Shown piece by piece: positions 36,901 through 50,680 of a DNA stretch of 64,000 bases. The notes under the pieces are model-generated. The model was given only the letters and a program-made list of their open reading frames with translations, was not told where the DNA came from and did not search any database. The position numbers and the translations under genes were made by a program. This stretch comes from Sipunculus nudus (taxonomy: Eukaryota > Annelida > Sipuncula > Golfingiida > Sipunculidae). The DNA is taken from NCBI GenBank assembly GCA_026874595.1, contig CM049314.1, forward strand, positions 3,557,318 through 3,621,317, given 5' to 3'. The stretch's first letter is position 1; each line of letters starts with the position of its first letter.

Positions 36901-37420
36901 GAAAAGATTAACTGTGATATCAGAAAAGATTAACTGTGATATCAGAAAGATTAACTGTGATATCAGAAAAGATTAACTGTGATATCAGAAAAGATTAACT
37001 GTGATATCAGAAAAGATTAACTGTGATATCAGAAAAGATTAACTGTGATATCAGAAAAGATTAACTGTGATATCAGAAAAGATTAACTGTGATATCAGAA
37101 AAGATTAACTGTGATATCAGAAAAGATTAACTGTGATATCAGAAAAGATTAACTGTGATATCAGAAAAGATTAACTGTGATATCAGAAAAGATTAACTGT
37201 GATATCAGAAAAGATTAACTGTGATATCAGAAAAGATTAACTGTGATATCAGAAAAGATTAACTGTGATATCAGAAAAGATTAACTGTGATATCAGAAAA
37301 GATTAACTGTGATATCAGAAAAGATTAACTGTGATATCAGAAAAGATTAACTGTGATATCAGAAAAGATTAACTGTGATATCAGAAAAGATTAACTGTGA
37401 TATCAGAAAAGATTAACTGT
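33912..37420 (+). repeat. 22-bp satellite array, about 159 copies
   Basis: Unit GATATCAGAAAAGATTAACTGT begins with the palindrome GATATC. Most of the array is near-perfect. The first 430 bp next to the gap has many single-base insertions and deletions. Scattered later variants are mainly one extra A in the AAAA run. The true array may be longer, since it starts at the gap. Confidence 0.97.
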
Positions 37421-38243
37421 TTGACTGAAAACACAGAACCAGCTTCTAAAGGTCTAAGTTGAGCAGAGGATTCAAAGCTGTGACTCCGATCAGTAATGAG
37501 TTCAAATCTTAGCAAAGGAGTGAAGAGATATTCTGCATCGGCCCTGGCCCAGGGTAAGTTCTCTCCAGGCCTCACGGGTAGGATGGGTCCACAGGGTATT
37601 ATTCACAAACGAGTGCATCTTTTTTGGGGATTCCCAATTCCGGAATCAGGTTGATTACACACCAAGGACCCAAAGGTGCAGTAGCTGCCGGGCCTGGTAA
37701 CACCAGGATGAAAAATATCATGACAGACAGTGAACTGTCTTGTAGTCCCAACCGAAATCAAGCTTTGCAGATGAACATATTAAGATAAAAATTAGATGAG
37801 ACAGCATAAAATATGGTGGTGGTTATTATAATCCACAAAAAAGTATGAAACATTGAGGAATCATGTGCTATAACTCGCATAAATACAAATATCACTTTCC
37901 AATGTTGTTTAGAAGCATCACATGCAGTAAACCAGGGCTCGATATTAACAGTAATTGCTTGCCAGGGCAAGTAAAAGTTTGAGAAAATGATAGTAGGGCA
38001 ACCAAGTTATTTCCTTCTTGCCAACTTGGCATATTAGTGCAACATAAACCGTTACACAAAGGTCTGAATCTTGACTCAACTTAAGTTGGCCACTTTCTTT
38101 TTCAGGAGAAGTGAAATCATATGTAATACCTCTAGCTTAAATTACCAACATGTCTTAATCTCTCCAAATGACATAGAGAAATATAATTGACAAACAAACA
38201 TTTGAATATGTCTATTGTTGCAAAATAATCATGTAGATTGCAT
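37421..38243. other. Right flank of satellite, nothing recognised
   Basis: Non-repetitive-looking sequence with no gene evident. It resumes abruptly after the last satellite unit. Confidence 0.5.
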
Positions 38244-41200
38244 TTTTAGCTCAGCTGACTATAAGTCATCTGAGCTATAGTCATGGTCCATTGTCCGTCG
38301 TCCGTCCGTATGTCTGTCCGTCCGTCCGTCCGTCTGTCTGTCCGTCTGGATGTCCGTCCGTAAGACTGGCACGTTTCGACACCGTTGGACCTACGAATCT
38401 GAAATTTGGCATACAGTTAGATGTCCCCAAAATCTCCTACCAAGCCGAAAATTGGGTCAATAGGACTTTGTTCCTTCGAGGTATTAAGGAAAAAACTCAA
38501 TTTTTTATTAGAAATCTATTTTCACACTTCAGGACTGCCTAATATCAAAACCATCCATCTGGTTTTCTTCATATTTACCATTAATATTCCTCTATATAGT
38601 TCCTATGTACATGCCAGATATTAAGTCAGTATTTTATAATTTAAAAAAGTTATGGGCCCAAACATAATGGACTTTGTAAAAAAATCAGGAAGATATTTGG
38701 TCACTTGAGACCAAAAGTGTTAAAGGTAGGGACTTTTTTCCAGTAATACAACTTTAATTAATCAAAATTTAATTGTATACCAAAAATTAGATAAAAATTT
38801 GTTAAATTTTTTTAAATATTGGCAAAAATATAAAATTGGTACCTTAAATTTTGCCCAACTTTGGCCATGGCATGTTTTTTTTCCTGTTAGTACTGTGGAT
38901 TTAATTTTCACACCATGTATACATAAGGATTTAATCTGTAAAAATCTGAAATTTGAAAATAAAAGCTGCAAAATTAGGCTAGTTATTGAATTTTTTCGAG
39001 GCTCTTGTTGTATTCCCTTTAATTGTCAAGCAGTCCACTTTGATGACTGTAGGTCATTCAGTGCACATCTCTATGCTCCCCAGGCTGTTGACATAATTTT
39101 AGATGTCCCCAAAATCTCCTACCATACCGAAAATTGGGTCATTAGGACTTTGTTCCTTCGAGATATTAAGGAAAAAAAAACTCTGTTTTCCATAAAAAAA
39201 GCCATTGTTACACTTCAAGGCTGCCTAATATCAAAACCACTGATCTGTTTTTGATCGTATTTAGTATTCACATTCTATTATACATTTTCTATGAACATAC
39301 CAAAAATTAGGTCAGTATTGGGTATTATTTTGAAGTTATAGGCCAAAACATAATGCAATTTTTAAAAAAATCAGGAAATATATTTACTCACCTAACATAA
39401 GAATTGCTGAACCTAGAGACTTTTTTTCAGGAATATAACTTTATTCAATCAAGATTCAATTGTTTACCCAAAATTAGATCTGAATTTTGCAAATTTTTCA
39501 AGTTATTAGCATAAATAAAAAATCAATACCTTAAATTTTGTCCAACTTTGGCACTGTTGATTTAATTTTCCCAGCATATATGCATAAGGATTTAATCTTT
39601 TAAAATCTGAACTTTCAAAGGAAATTGATTGGAATGAATAGCTTTTATTCATGTTTTCATACACCATGTCAAGTGTTGTTTACATCTAGCCCACCTAGTA
39701 GTACAGCCTTCACTTGCATTATGTAACCCACCCCAGGCAGCTTACCTTGGCCCAGCTTAGCCACTACTAGCAGGCTTCCCCTCTGCCCTGCACTCGTCCC
39801 CCCAGCTGGTGCATAAACTAGATGAATGTTATAATTTTTCTGTATTTTATTTTATTCTTGGACATGCTACATTTTAGATTTTGTATTGAACCACCAGGGT
39901 TACAATGATTAAAGTGTACATTTAATTGTGTCCACAGAGTGGTGTATTGCTGTGAAAGTGTGGATGTTCATGAGATAAGTAATTCCTTACTTCAGAAGAG
40001 TAAAAACTTCACCAGGTGTGAAATTGACTATTAATTCCAGTAATTAATTAAAAACTGGGATAGTAATTAGCACAATGGTATTGTTTGTCCCTCATTCAAC
40101 CAACAGTGTGTATCCTTTATTTGAAAAGATGTTTTATTTTATCAAATTTACTTTTATTTTATTTTGGTGAATAAAATTAAGCATATCCTGAAAACTCCAA
40201 TGTGCAAAACTGTTTAATAGTGATTCAAGGAATATTCTTTTAGATGCCATGTTGTGGCATTATTTTCTTTTAAAATCAGTTTAAACATTTATGATTTAAA
40301 AATAATAAAATACATGTGTATGCATAATATGACCCAATGTTTTTTACTCTGTATATATAATGATTGCAACTTTTGCAACAATTCTAATATTTTAACTTAT
40401 ATTTTCAGGTTTTTTAATTAAAAATTTATAAACCTGTAAATAAAAAAATGATTCAGATAAAAAATTCTTAATGGAAAAAGTGGATCTGCTTAAAGAAATA
40501 GGATTATATATAAACTTAAATGCATTATTCTCTTGAAAGTGAAATAAAGGTATTAGTCCATTCTGTCCACTTGCCTGTCCATCTGTAAATTTTCGTATGC
40601 AACACAGTATCTCAAAACTTTTACTGTTTTTCTTCATGACAGTCTTTTCAGAGTATTAGTTTGCAATCATATACTTAGAACTTTACTATAACCAAGTAGG
40701 AGGGCCCCTTTCCTCTTAGCTTTTCATATTCTTATATAAATGAAAAACATTACAATAGAATATTTCTATATCCACCTTCGTGCTGCCCTCACTTTTCCCT
40801 TCTCTGAACCCCATCCCAAAGTCAGCCTCAGTAAGCAAGAACAAGATGAATCAGATATATTCATACTTTAATATTTTGTATAACTATTCGTCCATAGGTA
40901 CCTATGTACATGCCAGAAATTATGTCATTATTGTGTAATATGTAGACATAGTGGGCATCACAATAATGTACCTTGTCAAGACTAAAGAGATATTGTGTCA
41001 TACAGTCACATATTCATAAATCACTTCATCAGCATAGTTAATCATAACACCATATCTGTCAAATTGAATGCTTGCAGACTACCATACACTTTAGATCCTT
41101 CAATAAATAGCCTTATCATCATTCTACTACTGCTTATTACTGCTGTCATTACATTCATATTTGCTCAAATATATCACATTTTCAACCCCTCCTAAATAAA

Positions 41201-41413
41201 TAAAAAATAAACCACTTTATTTGACTCTATTAATCCATCAGTCAGGTAATTTCATTTATCATTTACTCACATATTACATTACATTCCTTTATAATAGCCC
41301 AACATGTACATGATATTCATAAGCTTTATCGACTCGATATAGTATCACAGTGGAGAAACATTTATAGTCTAATCACGATCAGCTGAGTGCCGTGACCCAT
41401 GGGTCCCTTGTTT
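38244..41413 (+). mobile_element. Helentron-like non-autonomous element, copy 1
   Basis: The head is TTTTTAGCTCAGCTGAC, followed by a 'gtccgtccgtccgtc' tract. The tail is CAGCTGAGTGC, then the perfect 12-bp hairpin palindrome GACCCATGGGTC (41394-41405), then CCTTGTTT. The tail's CAGCTGAG is the inverted counterpart of the head's CTCAGCTG, so the inverted repeats are asymmetric: one at the 5' end and one internal to a 3' terminal hairpin. That arrangement plus T-rich insertion borders is described for Helentron/HINE elements. The interior holds two diverged units of about 690 bp (from about 38415 and 39105). No replication or helicase domain was seen. Copy 2 is at 55738-58162. Confidence 0.55.
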
Positions 41414-44240
41414 TGTAGTTGTGGCCACAATTACTGATGTGGGAAAAGTAAAAATTCATGTAAGGCTAATGAAAGCTAATTCTCATTTGCCCTACTTGGC
41501 AAATACTTTCAAAAGTTAGTGTTGAGCCCCACAAACAGGGGTAGATACAGGATCTTAGAAGGGGGGGGGGGAGGGGCTCAGTCTTCTAGCACTTGTTAAC
41601 AAGTGAACAGGGAGTGCCAGCACACACATTGAGAAGTATAAAGAACAAAATGGTGCCAGATACAAGATCTATTAATCCAAATTTTTTTTTGGTAAAAAAG
41701 AGACTGTGCATGACCCCTGGGCACCCATCTAAATCTGCCCATGCTAAATTCACATGAATGGCATTTTTAGCTTTTTTATTCTTATCTTTAGACTATTTGA
41801 CACTACTTTTTGTGAAAGTTTTAATACTTTTCCTCTTCAAATGCGGAATGGCACCACTGTTAGACTAAACACTTCCTCTTGTATGTCACATGTATCATTA
41901 CATATTTATTTTGCAGTGACAGCAGAGTTATTATAAAGTTCAGGAAAACATGCAAGAAAATCATAAATTTGGAAGTGTAATTTTCTGTGGAGGTGGCACA
42001 TTTTTGGCCTTGATGGCAACTTCCTTGTTTGCTGAATACTTTCACACAATAACCCAAATCATGTCCAGCATCAATTAACTTGGTGATTTTTAATACTTTT
42101 CATGAGGTAGTTAACTATAATACTATTATGGAGCCAGACACTATTTGTGCATGTGTCATGTGAATGCTCCATAATATTTTATTTGGCAGGGCTCTGAAGC
42201 AACGGGTCCTCGTACAAAACATGGCTGTTGTAATACATGTAAATGAGTGTTCTTATTCAAGATTGATGTATCTTTGATGTTATGATGGCAGATTATTTGT
42301 AACTGAAACAATCATTTAAAATTGTACATTATGTCTTGATGAATGTTTGTAACATTTTTAACTAATTTTTGTTTGAAAAGTAATTTTATTTCCAAATAAT
42401 TACAAAACGAAGGATGTAAAAGCAAAAAGAAGCAAAAAAAGTGAAAAGACATCTCTTTTTTAAATTATCTCTATATTATTATTTGTAAAGAATAATGGAT
42501 ATTTTTTTAAATGAAACTGAAAGTTTGTTAATTCTAGATGTGGTGGCTGTCAAGATGCATCATGATGCGTCTAATAATCCTGCTGGCCTGTTTTAACATA
42601 AACAAACAGGTCACTTACTTAATTAGGTGGTTCATGATGAGGTTTATAAACAAGATCTCAAATTTCAAAATGCAGTTAGTATTAAATATACCTTTATCGG
42701 ATATATGTTACACCCCAAATGTGAAATTGCCCATTTCATAAAAATAGGCAGGAATTTTGCCAGTTTCATGAAATATGAGCAATTGCTTTGCCAATTTCAT
42801 GAAACTGGGAAAGAAAACTGTTGCCAGTATTTCATGTTTAATGGGCACATTTAAAACTGAGAATTTTTGCTGGATTCTTGTCATACATGTCATTATCATC
42901 AGCTTTATCAACTGATTGTCATATGCAAATGCAAAAAAATACTATTTTGTATCAGATAAATATAACAAAACATTTGATTATCTCATTTTATTATTTTTTT
43001 ATGACCATTTGGTTTGATCTGTAAGAATTTGTATATAGTGTCCCCTTATGATTGCAAGGAATAATAGGAACTTCATGAGTCCTTTGTTTGGAAACTTAAT
43101 GATCAACCAGAGGAAAATGGTCTCACAATATATTTTTGAATGGTTTATTTTCTGGAATATTATTCATATTATTAATTCATGTGTCTAACATCTCAAAGAG
43201 AACATACTAATAACAGTATAATATTGAATGGTGGGATGTATATATAATTATTCCTGGTCTTGTTTACCTCCAAATGATTATTATGTTAATTAATCTGTTA
43301 ACATCGATCTGTTGCATTTATGCTGAATATTCCAGTATAATTTCTTGTATAGTTCTTTAAACTTCATGTAAATGAATTAGTTTTCACTTTTATCTTAACA
43401 TTTCTATTTATAACAGATATTTTACAGTACTAAGCTAACAGAAATTATAAAAATAAAGTTACTTTAATAATGTGAATATACCAAAATACCAGGTTAATTT
43501 AATTGAGGTTAATCACTTGAAAAAAAGTGGCAAACATAATGTACGTACTTTAATTAAGTAGCAGAAACAAAAAGTGTGTAGTCAATGCTAACTCAGTGTG
43601 TACTCATACAGGTCTACTCTTTCTTGTACTCTTTCTTTCTGTACTTTTTCTTGAAAATAAAATGCAACAGTAAATAAGATTGTTAACATACAAGTGTCAA
43701 CATTATAATACGCAGGTACAATAGTTGAATGTGTGCATATGTTCCCATTTAGTACCCAATGTCTGTGCAGGAGCAAGGTCAAAGTTGTGTGAAAACATTT
43801 TTAAAATGTGATGTTGATGATGAAAATAATTTCAGACAGGTGCATGTATCAATCTAGAGATCTCTGATTCTGATGGTAATTTATGTGTATATGTGTGTGT
43901 GTGTCCTTCTATATATACCAGAATGTAAGTTTTTTTCGCGGAAGGGGATGGTGTCATAATATATATTGCACCCCATGTTTGCACCTAGCTATCCTGGTAT
44001 GTCACCATCCCCAGTTCCTGGTCCTCTACCTTTAGTTTGCCAAAAATGTTTTTCAAAGGATGGGTCCATGGCTTGTTGGCCACACTGTCTATAAAATGAA
44101 GATGATGGTATCCAAACAATAAGAATGATATGTAATATTATTAAGCTTTTTGGATTTTATTAAGCTTTCTGGATTTCAGGTTTTATATGCACAGGCCCTG
44201 AATAATTCTCAAGTCATAACCTGACATTAAGACAGAGCAA
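41414..44240. other. AT-rich, nothing recognised
   Basis: No gene found. A G homopolymer lies near 41562-41573. Local 'tttcatgaaa' palindromes recur near 42730-42800. Confidence 0.5.
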
Positions 44241-44269
44241 ATCTCCCCGGTTCTAGCAAGGTATCACCA

Positions 44270-44352
44270 TATTTACTGTTGAGGCATGGATGTGATTTGA
44301 ACCAGCAACCTTCAGCTCTAAAGTCCAATTACTTAACCACATGGCTATGTTC
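44270..44352 (-). repeat. tRNA-derived SINE head
   Basis: On the minus strand the sequence contains a box A-like TAGCCATGTGGTTAAG and, about 35 bp on, a box B-like GGTTCAAATCAC. This is the internal RNA polymerase III promoter of a tRNA. The pairing arms are degenerate, so it is not a functional tRNA. The SINE body would extend toward lower coordinates. Confidence 0.5.
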
Positions 44353-44355
44353 TAC

Positions 44356-44374
44356 CCCCCCCCCCCCCCCCCCA
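44356..44374. repeat. C homopolymer
   Basis: A run of about 19 C, next to the SINE head. Confidence 0.95.
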
Positions 44375-45004
44375 ATCCAATATTTAAAAAATAGTTTCTT
44401 GGCACTGTGCATGCAGGTATACATGACAAGCATAAACATCATTGGAAAGAAACAAATTGATGGGCACCTGCTTTGCTAATTATTTGGAAGGAATTTATAT
44501 TTGTGTTTGAAATACATAGTATGAGCAGTGGATCACAATATGTATTGTATATTGAGGTATATATATATACTTAAAAAGTGGTGTGCCAGTTATTGATTAA
44601 ATCAATGATTGGTTGTTTTCCCTCAGAATTCATTAAATCAATTTCATTTTTGCATAGTTGATAAAAAACCCATTAAGCATGCTCACACAAAGAATTTTAT
44701 CCAGTCAGACATATAGGAACACAAAATAATGAACAGCATCAAAACTAAACCTTGCACAGCGAACAATCATCCAACAGCAGATGGACCTTAGGTGTGGGTG
44801 GATTGATGGTTTCATTATGAATAATGATCCTTGTATATAACAAACTGTTAAATGGGGTTAAAATTTTAGATACTAGTATATATATATAGATAATATACAG
44901 AGTACATAAAATAAATGAGTCATAATTGATCATTGGTCGTTTTTATATTTCAGTCATCAATTATGATTTTAAAACTTTTTTTATGATTTTAAAAATTCCT
45001 ACCA

Positions 45005-45052
<48 letters not shown>

Positions 45053-46250
45053 TTATAAGTATCTCATATATCATGTCAATATGTGGTATATCTTACAGAC
45101 CCCTCTACAGACCTCTGTTCCAACACTTTTAGAATTACCAGGAACACTCGAGCATACAAAGTAAAAATAAACCTTGGCTTTGAATTTACTATGTTACCAT
45201 GTTAAGTTCCTGGTCGGTTGATGTTATCAGTTGATGTATGTCTCAAGTAGCTGCATACAGACCAGGAACTATGGGCAGTTGCTGGAAATTCTTGATTATG
45301 GATAACAGACAGCTCAAACTGTTGAAAATAATTGTGGTTTGTTTTAAATATAAATTTATTGTAATCTCTGGTTTTAGCAAAGCAGCAGTCTTTAATTTTA
45401 TTATTTCAACTTTAAATAATACAAGATGCTACTATTTATTGCCGGCATGCTTGCAGATATTACATTTTACCTGGGCACATTTTTCAACAGTTAGACCTAA
45501 CTCATGAAGTTTGTTTTCAGGTTGTATTTATTGATTTAATTGCCTCACAATATTTGATGATTTGCTATATAAATCTTAAAATGGAAGTTTTTAAATTTCT
45601 GGTTTTTTTTGTACATTTCTTCTAAAAGTTAACAAACTGACAAATAGACACCTTTTGTTATACAACAGAAATTCAGGCAGTTGTCATTTTTACCATTTCT
45701 TTTGGACATGCAGATATTGATCAGAAATATAATTTTAAAGGGTCCCAATCACCTTTAAAGCATGTTGAATTAACACAAAAAATAGCTTTTTCCCTTTAAA
45801 ATAAATTTCTACCTGCCAGAATGTTGCCGAGAAACCATTTGCTTACTCCTGTAAACAAGTGTTAAAAACAGTGGACCGGGCATGATCACAGGTGTCAACA
45901 TAAACACTCCACGTGTATCACCAGGTCACATCATGTGTCAATCAAGAGATGCCCTGACTTGGCAAAAAAAATGTAATACATGTAACCGTTGACGGAAATA
46001 TTGCATGTTGCAGCTCACAATCGGACTTCCAGTCACGCGGCCTTGTTAAGGTAAACAGACAGTGAGGTGGACTGTGTTTACTAATACACAGTCCCATAAC
46101 AAAGTGTTAACATAGAAAATCACAATCAGTAATTGATAAGCTGAGCACCGTGACTAATGCCTTTTTTTTTGCTATATTTAGACTCTATGGTAATAAAATT
46201 ATAACATTAATGTCTAACATGACACATTAAAATCCCTTACATGTGGTTTC
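44375..46250. other. Upstream of Ig-receptor gene
   Basis: No gene recognised. A TA microsatellite is at 45007-45049. A weak match to the inverted-repeat family ('gtaaacagacagtgaggtgg') is near 46050. A degenerate Helentron-like tail ('gctgagcaccgtgac') is near 46140. The region ends with the acceptor atttttcag at 46251-46259, so at least one 5' UTR exon probably lies upstream. Confidence 0.45.
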
Positions 46251-46281
46251 ATTTTTCAGAAAGCTGTTTCTGTTTGGAAAA

Positions 46282-46375
46282 ATGTTGGTGCCAGTATTCC
46301 TGATACAGCTGTTGCTACTGCCAATCAGTTCAGGAGGCCAATTTGATTACTGTCCAGAGCCTCAGGACTCTCCAG
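46282..46375 (+). CDS. Ig-domain receptor, exon A (signal peptide)
   Basis: First coding exon of a type I membrane receptor. The Met at 46282 opens a classic signal peptide (MLVPVFLIQLLLLPISS), followed by GGQFDYCPEPQDSP. The exon ends at CCAG|GTATGT (46376), phase 1, the usual phase for Ig-domain genes. Reading past the donor gives Gly-Met-stop. The exon probably starts at 46260, after the acceptor. Cys24 may pair with a Cys near Ig domain 1, as in IL-1 receptors. The last 41 bases of this exon are the seed of the adjacent 50-bp array. The joined protein is IL-1-receptor-like (see exon E). Confidence 0.8.
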
Positions 46376-48690
46376 GTATGTAGGAGGGGGTTTTGATAAC
46401 TGGTCACAGCCTCAGGGTTCTCCAGGTATGTAGTAGGTCAGTATGATTACTGTTCACAGCCTCAGGGCTCTCCAGGTATGTAGGAGGCCAGTATCAAAAC
46501 TGTCTAGAGCCTCAGGGCTCTCCAAGTATAAAGTAGGCCAGTATGATTAATGTCCACAGCCTCAGGACTCTCCTGCCATGTAGTAGGCCAGTTTTATTTA
46601 TGTTCACAGCCTCAGGACTCTCCAGGTATGTAGGAGGCCAGTATGATTAATGTTTACAGCCTCAGGACTCTCCAGGTATGTAGAAGGTCCATATGATTAA
46701 TGTTCACAGTCTCGGGACTCTCCAGGTATGTCAGCCAGTATGATTAATGTCCACAGCCTCAGGAGTCTCCTGGCATGTAGGAGGCCAGTTTGATTAATGT
46801 TCACAGCCTCAGGACTCTCCAGGCATGTAGTAGGCCAGTATAATTAATGTTCACAACCTCAGGACTTTCCATGTATGTAGGAGGGCAGTATGATTAATGT
46901 TCACAGCCTCACGACTCTCCATGTATGTAGGAGGCCAGTATGATTAATGTCCACAGCCTCAGGACTCTCCAGGCGTGTAGTAGGTCAGTATGATTAATGT
47001 CCCGAGCCTCAGGACTTTCCAGGTAGGTAGGAGGCCAGTATCATAACTTTCCAGAGCCTCAGGACTCTCCAGGTATGTAGGCAGCCAGTATGATTACTGT
47101 TCACAGCCCTAGGACTCTCAAGGTATGTAGTAGGCCAGTATGATTACTGTTCACAGCCTCAGGACTCTCCTGGAGTGTAGTAGGCCAGTATAATTAATGT
47201 TCACAGCCTCAGGACTTTCCATGTATGTAGAAGGTCCATATGATTAATGTTCACAGCCTGCAGACTCTCCAGGTATGTGGGAGGCCAGTATGATTAATGT
47301 CCACCGCCTCAGGACTCTCCTGGCATGAAGTAGGCCAGTTTGATTAATGTTCACAGCCTCAGGACTCTCCAGGTATGTGGGAAGCCAGTATGATTAATGT
47401 CCACAGCCTCAGGATTCTCCTGGCATGTACTAGGCCAGTTTGATTAATGTTCACAGCCTCAGGACTCTCCAGGTATGTAGTAGGCCAGTTTGATTAATGT
47501 CCACTGCCTCAGGACTCTCCAGGCATGTAGTAGGCCAGTTTGAATAATGTTCACAGCCTAAGGACTCTCCAGGTATGTAGTAGGCCTGTTTGATTAATGT
47601 CCACAGCCTCAGGACTCTCCAGGCATGTAGTAGGCCAGTATGATTAATGTCCACAGCCTCAGGACTCTCCAGGCATGTAAAAGGCCAGTATGATTAATGT
47701 TCACAGCCTCAGGACTCTCCAGGCATGTAGTAGGCCAGTATGATTAATGTCCACAGTCTCAGGACTCTCCAGGCATGTAGTAGGCCAGTTTGATTAATGT
47801 TCACAGCCTCAGGAATCTCCAGGCCTGTAGTAGGTTAGTATGATTAATGTCCCCAGCCTCAGGACTCTCCAGGTATGTAGAAGGCCAGTATGATTAATGT
47901 TCACAGCCTCAGGACTCTCCATGTATGTCAGCCAGTATGATTAATGTCCACAGCCTCAGGAGTCTCCTGGCATGTAGGAGGCCAGTTTGATTAATGTTCA
48001 CAGTCTCAGGACTCTCCAGGCATGTAGTAGGCCAGTATGATTAATGTTTGCAGCCTCAGGACTCTCCAGGTATGTAGAAGGCCAGTATGATTACTTTTCA
48101 CAGCCTCAGGACTCCCCAGGCATGTAGTAGGCCAGTATGATTACTGTTCACAGCCTCAGGACTGCCGAGGTTTGTAGTAGGCCAGAATGATTACTGTTCA
48201 CAGCCTCAGGACTCTCCAGGTTTGTAGGAGGCCAGTATGATTACTGTTCACAGCCTCAGGACTGCCCAGGTTTGTAGTAGGTCAGAATGATTACTGTTCA
48301 CAGCCTCAGGACTGCCGAAGTTTGTAGTAGGCCAGTATGATTACCGTTCACAGCCTCAGGACTTTCCATGTATGTAGAAGGTCCATATGATTAATGTTCA
48401 CAGCCTGCAGACTCTCCAGGTATGTGGGAGGCCAGTATGATTAATGTCCACCGCCTCAGGACTCTCCTGGCATGAAGTAGGCCAGTTTGATTAATGTTCA
48501 CAGCCTCAGGACTCTCCAGGTATGTAGGAGGCCAGTATGATTACTGTTCACAGCCTCAGGACTGCCGAGGTTTGTAGTAGGTCAGAATGATTACTGTTCA
48601 CAGCCTCAGGACTGCTGAGGTTTGTAGTACGCCAGTATGATTACTGGTCAGAGCCTCAGGACTCCTGAGGCTTGTAGTAGACCATTTAAA
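46376..48690 (+). repeat. 50-bp minisatellite of exon-end plus splice donor units
   Basis: About 46 tandem units. The consensus is GGCCAGTATGATTAATGTTC, then ACAGCCTCAGGACTCTCCAG, then GTATGTAGTA. It reproduces the last 41 bases of exon A followed by the first 9 bases of the intron, so each unit carries a 5' splice site junction (CCAG|GTATGT). Many units have mutated donors: CAGGCATGT, TGGCATGT or CATGTATGT. The exon codon TAC is TAA in most units. A block of about 160 bp near 47210 recurs near 48357, so part of the array was duplicated about 1.15 kb away. It occupies the start of intron A. Confidence 0.93.
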
Positions 48691-50555
48691 CAACAACCAC
48701 ATCCATTTACTGCAGTACACAGAGTAGTTCCTTGTTTACACTTCTCCTGATCACATGACACGAGTGACAATGGAATGATACGCTGCCTGACTCATGGTTT
48801 GTTCATTATGTGTTCACAGTACAGTAAGTCAGTGTTTAGATACACAGAGCTCAGACAACCAACAGTTCCTCATTGGTGTACTAGCTGGTATAACTCTCAA
48901 GACACACTTTACAGAGTATTCACTAATTAGTGCCAGGCCATTCTATATTGACACAGAATAATTGTCTTTCACAGCTGAGCTGATGTCTCCTCAGGAATCA
49001 TCGAGCTCTAGGTAACCAAATATGCTTCCACACAGTGATATCCAGTACCTCCATAGTTACTGCTTAAATCATGTCCTCAGTCTGTTCCTGGAAGCGCTCA
49101 CAACAGGTTTAAATTTGCCTGATTACCAGTCCATTAGCAAAATGCAAAACTTGCTCTGAAGCCCATTACAGAAAAATCACTGTGGCCTTCCCCAGACACC
49201 AACAAGATATGCTTATTGACATCATCTCTCAGCTGTCTAAAAACTGATGCCTGCAGACCAGCCCAGGCTACACTTTATACACAGCACTTTAACTATAAAC
49301 CTACTACCTATATGGTAAGCGCTGTTTGTTATGACCTCGTATCCTGAATTGCTACACCAGAGGGGAGCACTGTATTTTTGTCCAATCAGATGAGACCTCG
49401 TGCTGGAAGACACAGCCAAGCGAGGAATACATGGAGCCAATGTTGTTCATTTTGTTTTGAGTGACAGCTCATTGCTCCGGTAACTGTCTGAACAGGCCAC
49501 AGGCTCAGAGAGAATGGCCAGAGACGTGGTTTGCTTAGGGCCTTGGGCACATAGGATGCCAGGCCGGTGAGCTGTAATTCAAACGAAACGTAACAACAAA
49601 GGCTGCGTGCACACTTGCTGGCTGGTTTCAGTTCTGCAGCCAACAGAAACATGGCTACACTAACATAGTCATAATGACATAATCGAATCGGTCGATGATG
49701 CGAGAATGCAGAGGGAGTAATTAAAATTCGACTGTAAACTGGCATCAAGGGGCGCTTGAAGCGCAGCTATGGGCAGAGCCAGGATGCCTGTCAAGTGTTT
49801 GTTTATTGGCATCTGGTTGGCTGCTTGTCACATCATACGCACATTTTTTCGGCGGACAAGGAACCGCCATCTGGTGTCTAAATATATCGTAAATGGTCAA
49901 ACTGGCAGCGTGAAATCAGTTGCTTCTTCGGAAGCACAAGATTTCCTCTGCCTCAGGAGCGTATGCCTAGGCTGTACTGCAGATATCTTCAAGCTACACA
50001 AACTGGCTAGCTGATCGGGCATTTGTTACAATTATCTTCTTAATCACGACTTATACAGGCTTGCTGATGTCACAAGTCTTGACTGTCTTCTGGCCAATCA
50101 CTAATTTTATGCTGACTGTCAGTTGTTACATGAATCTTAATATGGTAACACCTCCAGAGACAAAACCATGAGAAAACCAAACTAAAAAGGTGCCCATCCT
50201 TTTAGGTCTACTACAAACAATCATTACTATAGAAACTGCCAAACAGAGACGGTTCCCACAGAAATATACTGTACTGAAATTTACATCAAACGAGCCAGGT
50301 GTGCTGTCTTACCAAAGTTCTCACGCTTATACCTAAACCTTATACTCCATATAAATGTACAGTAAATTATCAAAACAATCATATGGCTATACTCCCTACT
50401 AGAACATGCAATACAATAACTAAGTCACAGTCCTCTGGTGACAAATATTGGTACTGACTCTCTGTGACTCTTAGTCAATACACTTACAATTGCGACAATC
50501 ATTTTCCAATTTCTGTTTCACAAGATAAAATGCAACCAACCTCCTTATGATATTT
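48691..50555. other. Intron A, remainder
   Basis: No gene or recognisable element. Short open frames only. Confidence 0.5.
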
Positions 50556-50586
<31 letters not shown>

Positions 50587-50595
50587 TAATATTAA
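50556..50595. repeat. (AAT)n microsatellite
   Basis: Trinucleotide tract with one interruption, about 85 bp before exon B. Confidence 0.95.
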
Positions 50596-50680
50596 TAGAG
50601 AATTTCTGTGACCCCACTCAGTAAGAGAATTTCTGTGACTCCACTCAGTACATTTACAGTTGCTACAATTATATTTCCAG

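Noticed and set aside
33912-37420. 22-bp array as a CRISPR array
   Set aside because: Units are contiguous with no spacers, and this is a eukaryotic genome.
37450-37520. Possible SINE box B 'gagttcaaatctt' on the + strand
   Set aside because: No box A at a suitable distance and no tail; too weak alone.
33361-38243. Apparent difference in CpG content between the two sides of the gap as evidence of contamination
   Set aside because: Judged by eye only. Related AGGTCA-bearing repeats occur on both sides, which argues for one organism; a CpG observed/expected calculation would be needed.
49237-50014. Several 67-120 codon frames in intron A
   Set aside because: They lie inside the intron of the Ig receptor, on both strands, with no motifs.
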